Source of the DNA: JAYZDB01 sp036338025
GTDB taxonomy: Bacteria > Planctomycetota > UBA1135 > UBA2386
DNA: 6,716 bases
Assembly: GCA_036338025.1 (NCBI GenBank)
Contig: JAYZDB010000180.1
Location: forward strand, 1-6,716
Reading direction: 5' to 3'
Shown here one piece after another: positions 5,583 through 6,716 of this stretch; the first letter of the stretch is position 1; every line of letters starts with the position of its first letter. The notes under the pieces are model-generated. The model ran no database searches, was not told where the DNA came from, and saw only the letters and a program-made list of their open reading frames with translations. The translations under genes were made by a program, and so were the position numbers.

Positions 5583-5603
5583 GGGCCGCCATCATATCCA
5601 CAT

Positions 5604-6362
5604 CTAGCCGATGGTCACACCACCGTTGACGTTGATGTTCTGGCCGGTAACGAACGAGGCGGCCTCGCTGGCGAGGAACACCACCGCACCCCCCACATCA
5701 TCCGGCACCCCCAGACGCCCGGTCGGGATTCGGTCCCGATAGGCATCCTTGGCCGCCTGCGGCTCATCGGCGTGTCGCTCGACGGGAATCCACCCCGGCG
5801 AGACCATGTTGACGGTGATGCCAAACGGTGCCAACTCTGACGCCAGGCTTCGCGACATCCCGACCTGACCGCCCTTGGCCGCGACGTACGCCGAGAAGAC
5901 CGGCTTGCCGGCGACAAATGCAGTCGTACAGATGTTGATGATCCGCCCCCAGCCCTGCTGCTTCATGTGCGGCAAGCAGGCCCGCGTGAGCAGGAAGGGG
6001 CTCTTGACGAAGAAGTCGATCATGCGCTGGTAGGTCTCCCAGTCGTAGTCCTCGATCAACTCCATCGGCTGTGCGCAGGTCGCGTTGGGAACCAGGATGT
6101 CCACCGGACCCAGTCGTTCGCCGATCTCCCCGACTACCCGCTCAACGTCGGCGGGGTCAGTAATGTCACCACGCACCAGGATGCCTTCCAAGCCCTCGGC
6201 GACGAACTCGTTCAATGCGCGGTCCGCGGTGCCTTCATCGTTGTAGTAGTTGAACGCAACCTTGGCGCCCGCTCGACCCAAGGCATTGGCCATCGCCCGA
6301 CCGAGACCGCGCGTGCTACCAGTAACCAGCGCGACGCGACCTGCGAGGGCAAAGGGATCCAT
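5604..6362 (-). CDS. SDR-family oxidoreductase (FabG-like) with altered catalytic residues
   Basis: A full-length classical short-chain dehydrogenase/reductase of 252 residues, cytoplasmic and NAD(P)H-dependent. The Rossmann nucleotide-binding motif TGSTRGLG is at residues 14-21, Asp66 matches the adenine-contacting Asp, and the catalytic YxxxK is Tyr159/Lys163 (SAYVAAK). SPG at 188-190 and the C-terminal FVTGQNINVNGG are typical of FabG-like enzymes. Several normally conserved positions differ: Thr146 sits 13 residues before Tyr159, where the catalytic Ser is expected; NNAG reads PNAT (92-95); and the usual catalytic Asn aligns with Phe118 (DFFVKSPF). From memory, one FabG-like subfamily also has FFVKSPFLL but keeps the Ser. 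The substrate is unknown; 3-oxoacyl-ACP or a sugar acid/alcohol are possible. The ATG at 6362 lies 8 bp past the PPIase stop, suggesting translational coupling, with only a weak AGG as ribosome-binding site. The sigma gene follows. Confidence 0.9.
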   Translation of the reverse strand: MDPFALAGRVALVTGSTRGLGRAMANALGRAGAKVAFNYYNDEGTADRALNEFVAEGLEGILVRGDITDPADVERVVGEIGERLGPVDILVPNATCAQPMELIEDYDWETYQRMIDFFVKSPFLLTRACLPHMKQQGWGRIINICTTAFVAGKPVFSAYVAAKGGQVGMSRSLASELAPFGITVNMVSPGWIPVERHADEPQAAKDAYRDRIPTGRLGVPDDVGGAVVFLASEAASFVTGQNINVNGGVTIG

Positions 6363-6370
6363 GGCACTGC

Positions 6371-6716
6371 CTACTTCGAGTTCTTCTTGGCGGGATCTTT
6401 CCGCAGCAATGCGGGCTTCGGGGCCCGCCGGATCGAGAGGATCTTGATGTCTTCGACAGGCTTGTCGCCGGCGCCAATCTTCACCATCTGCACCTTGTCA
6501 ACGACCTCCATCCCCACCACCACCCGACCGAACACCGTGTGCTTGCCGTTGAGAAACTCGTTGTTCTTGAAGTTGATGAAGAACTGCGACCCGTTGGTGC
6601 CCGGTCCGGAGTTGGCCATCGCGAGAGTCCCTCGCTGCATCGGGTGGGAGCTGCGGGAATCGTCGTACCGGAAACCGAGACGCTTGTAGACAGTCAGCAC
6701 TGAGGTCTCCTCGAGC
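6371..6716 (-). CDS. Cyclophilin-type peptidyl-prolyl cis-trans isomerase, C-terminal part (5' end outside window)
   Basis: The frame is open to the right window edge, leaving 114 residues of the C-terminal part of a cyclophilin. Such enzymes catalyse cis-trans isomerisation of Xaa-Pro bonds and assist folding. The core motifs LAMANSGPGTNGSQFFI and FLNGKHTVFGRV are present, as is the closing PVEDIKILSIR. The Gln-Phe-Phe (visible residues 44-46) and His59 correspond to active-site residues. Phe54 replaces the Trp that binds cyclosporin in human cyclophilin A, a change also seen in bacterial forms. The stretch before the core (VYKRLGFRYDD) is less typical, and a Lys/Arg-rich tail (about 18 residues) follows the fold. 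GTG at 6700 is inside the domain and is not the start. Signal peptide or cellular location cannot be judged. The stop lies 8 bp before the SDR start, so it is probably the upstream gene of the same operon. Confidence 0.92.
   Translation of the reverse strand, partial: LEETSVLTVYKRLGFRYDDSRSSHPMQRGTLAMANSGPGTNGSQFFINFKNNEFLNGKHTVFGRVVVGMEVVDKVQMVKIGAGDKPVEDIKILSIRRAPKPALLRKDPAKKNSK

Noticed and set aside
5967..6689. A 240-codon plus-strand frame opposite the SDR and PPIase genes
   Set aside because: It spans two well-identified genes on the other strand and their junction, and its sequence resembles no family.
1..6716. CRISPR array, transposon ends, toxin-antitoxin pair, phage or defence genes
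   Set aside because: I looked for regular repeats, terminal inverted repeats, transposase or nuclease motifs and paired small genes and found none.

Overview
The window is GC-rich, gene-dense bacterial DNA holding eight protein-coding genes, two of them cut by the window edges. It has no tRNA, rRNA, CRISPR array or insertion sequence that I can see. The two secreted proteins in the middle resemble, from memory, extracellular proteins common in Planctomycetota. An ECF sigma factor, an orphan sigma-region-4 protein and a MauG-type dihaem protein fit that group too. I infer an environmental, probably marine planctomycete-like bacterium. This rests on protein style alone and is not proven.

Layout. 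The left end, on the plus strand, holds the C-terminal part of a dihaem cytochrome c peroxidase/MauG-family protein (1-552). After a 204-bp gap comes a small protein that is essentially one sigma-70 region 4 helix-turn-helix (757-1071). Everything else is on the minus strand, so reading from right to left follows transcription. First come the end of a cyclophilin-type peptidyl-prolyl isomerase (6716-6371), an SDR oxidoreductase of the FabG type (6362-5604) and an ECF sigma factor (5538-4789), packed 8 and at most 65 bp apart and probably one operon. A 304-bp gene-free stretch with several small inverted repeats follows. Then come two tandem, same-length (370-residue) paralogous exported proteins of unknown function (4484-3372 and 3302-2190), 69 bp apart. 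Last is the redox-regulated chaperone Hsp33 (2078-1200), which converges on the small HTH gene.

How the genes may work together. PPIase, SDR and sigma factor look co-transcribed, but nothing shows that they share a pathway, and no anti-sigma gene is visible beside the sigma factor. The two exported proteins are a clear tandem duplication and the least understood part of the window. Hsp33 is a general oxidative-stress chaperone, with a structured sequence between it and the paralogue upstream. I found no defence system or mobile element. The observations most worth following are the tandem exported pair, the orphan region-4 protein, the altered active site of the SDR and the hairpin in front of the sigma gene.
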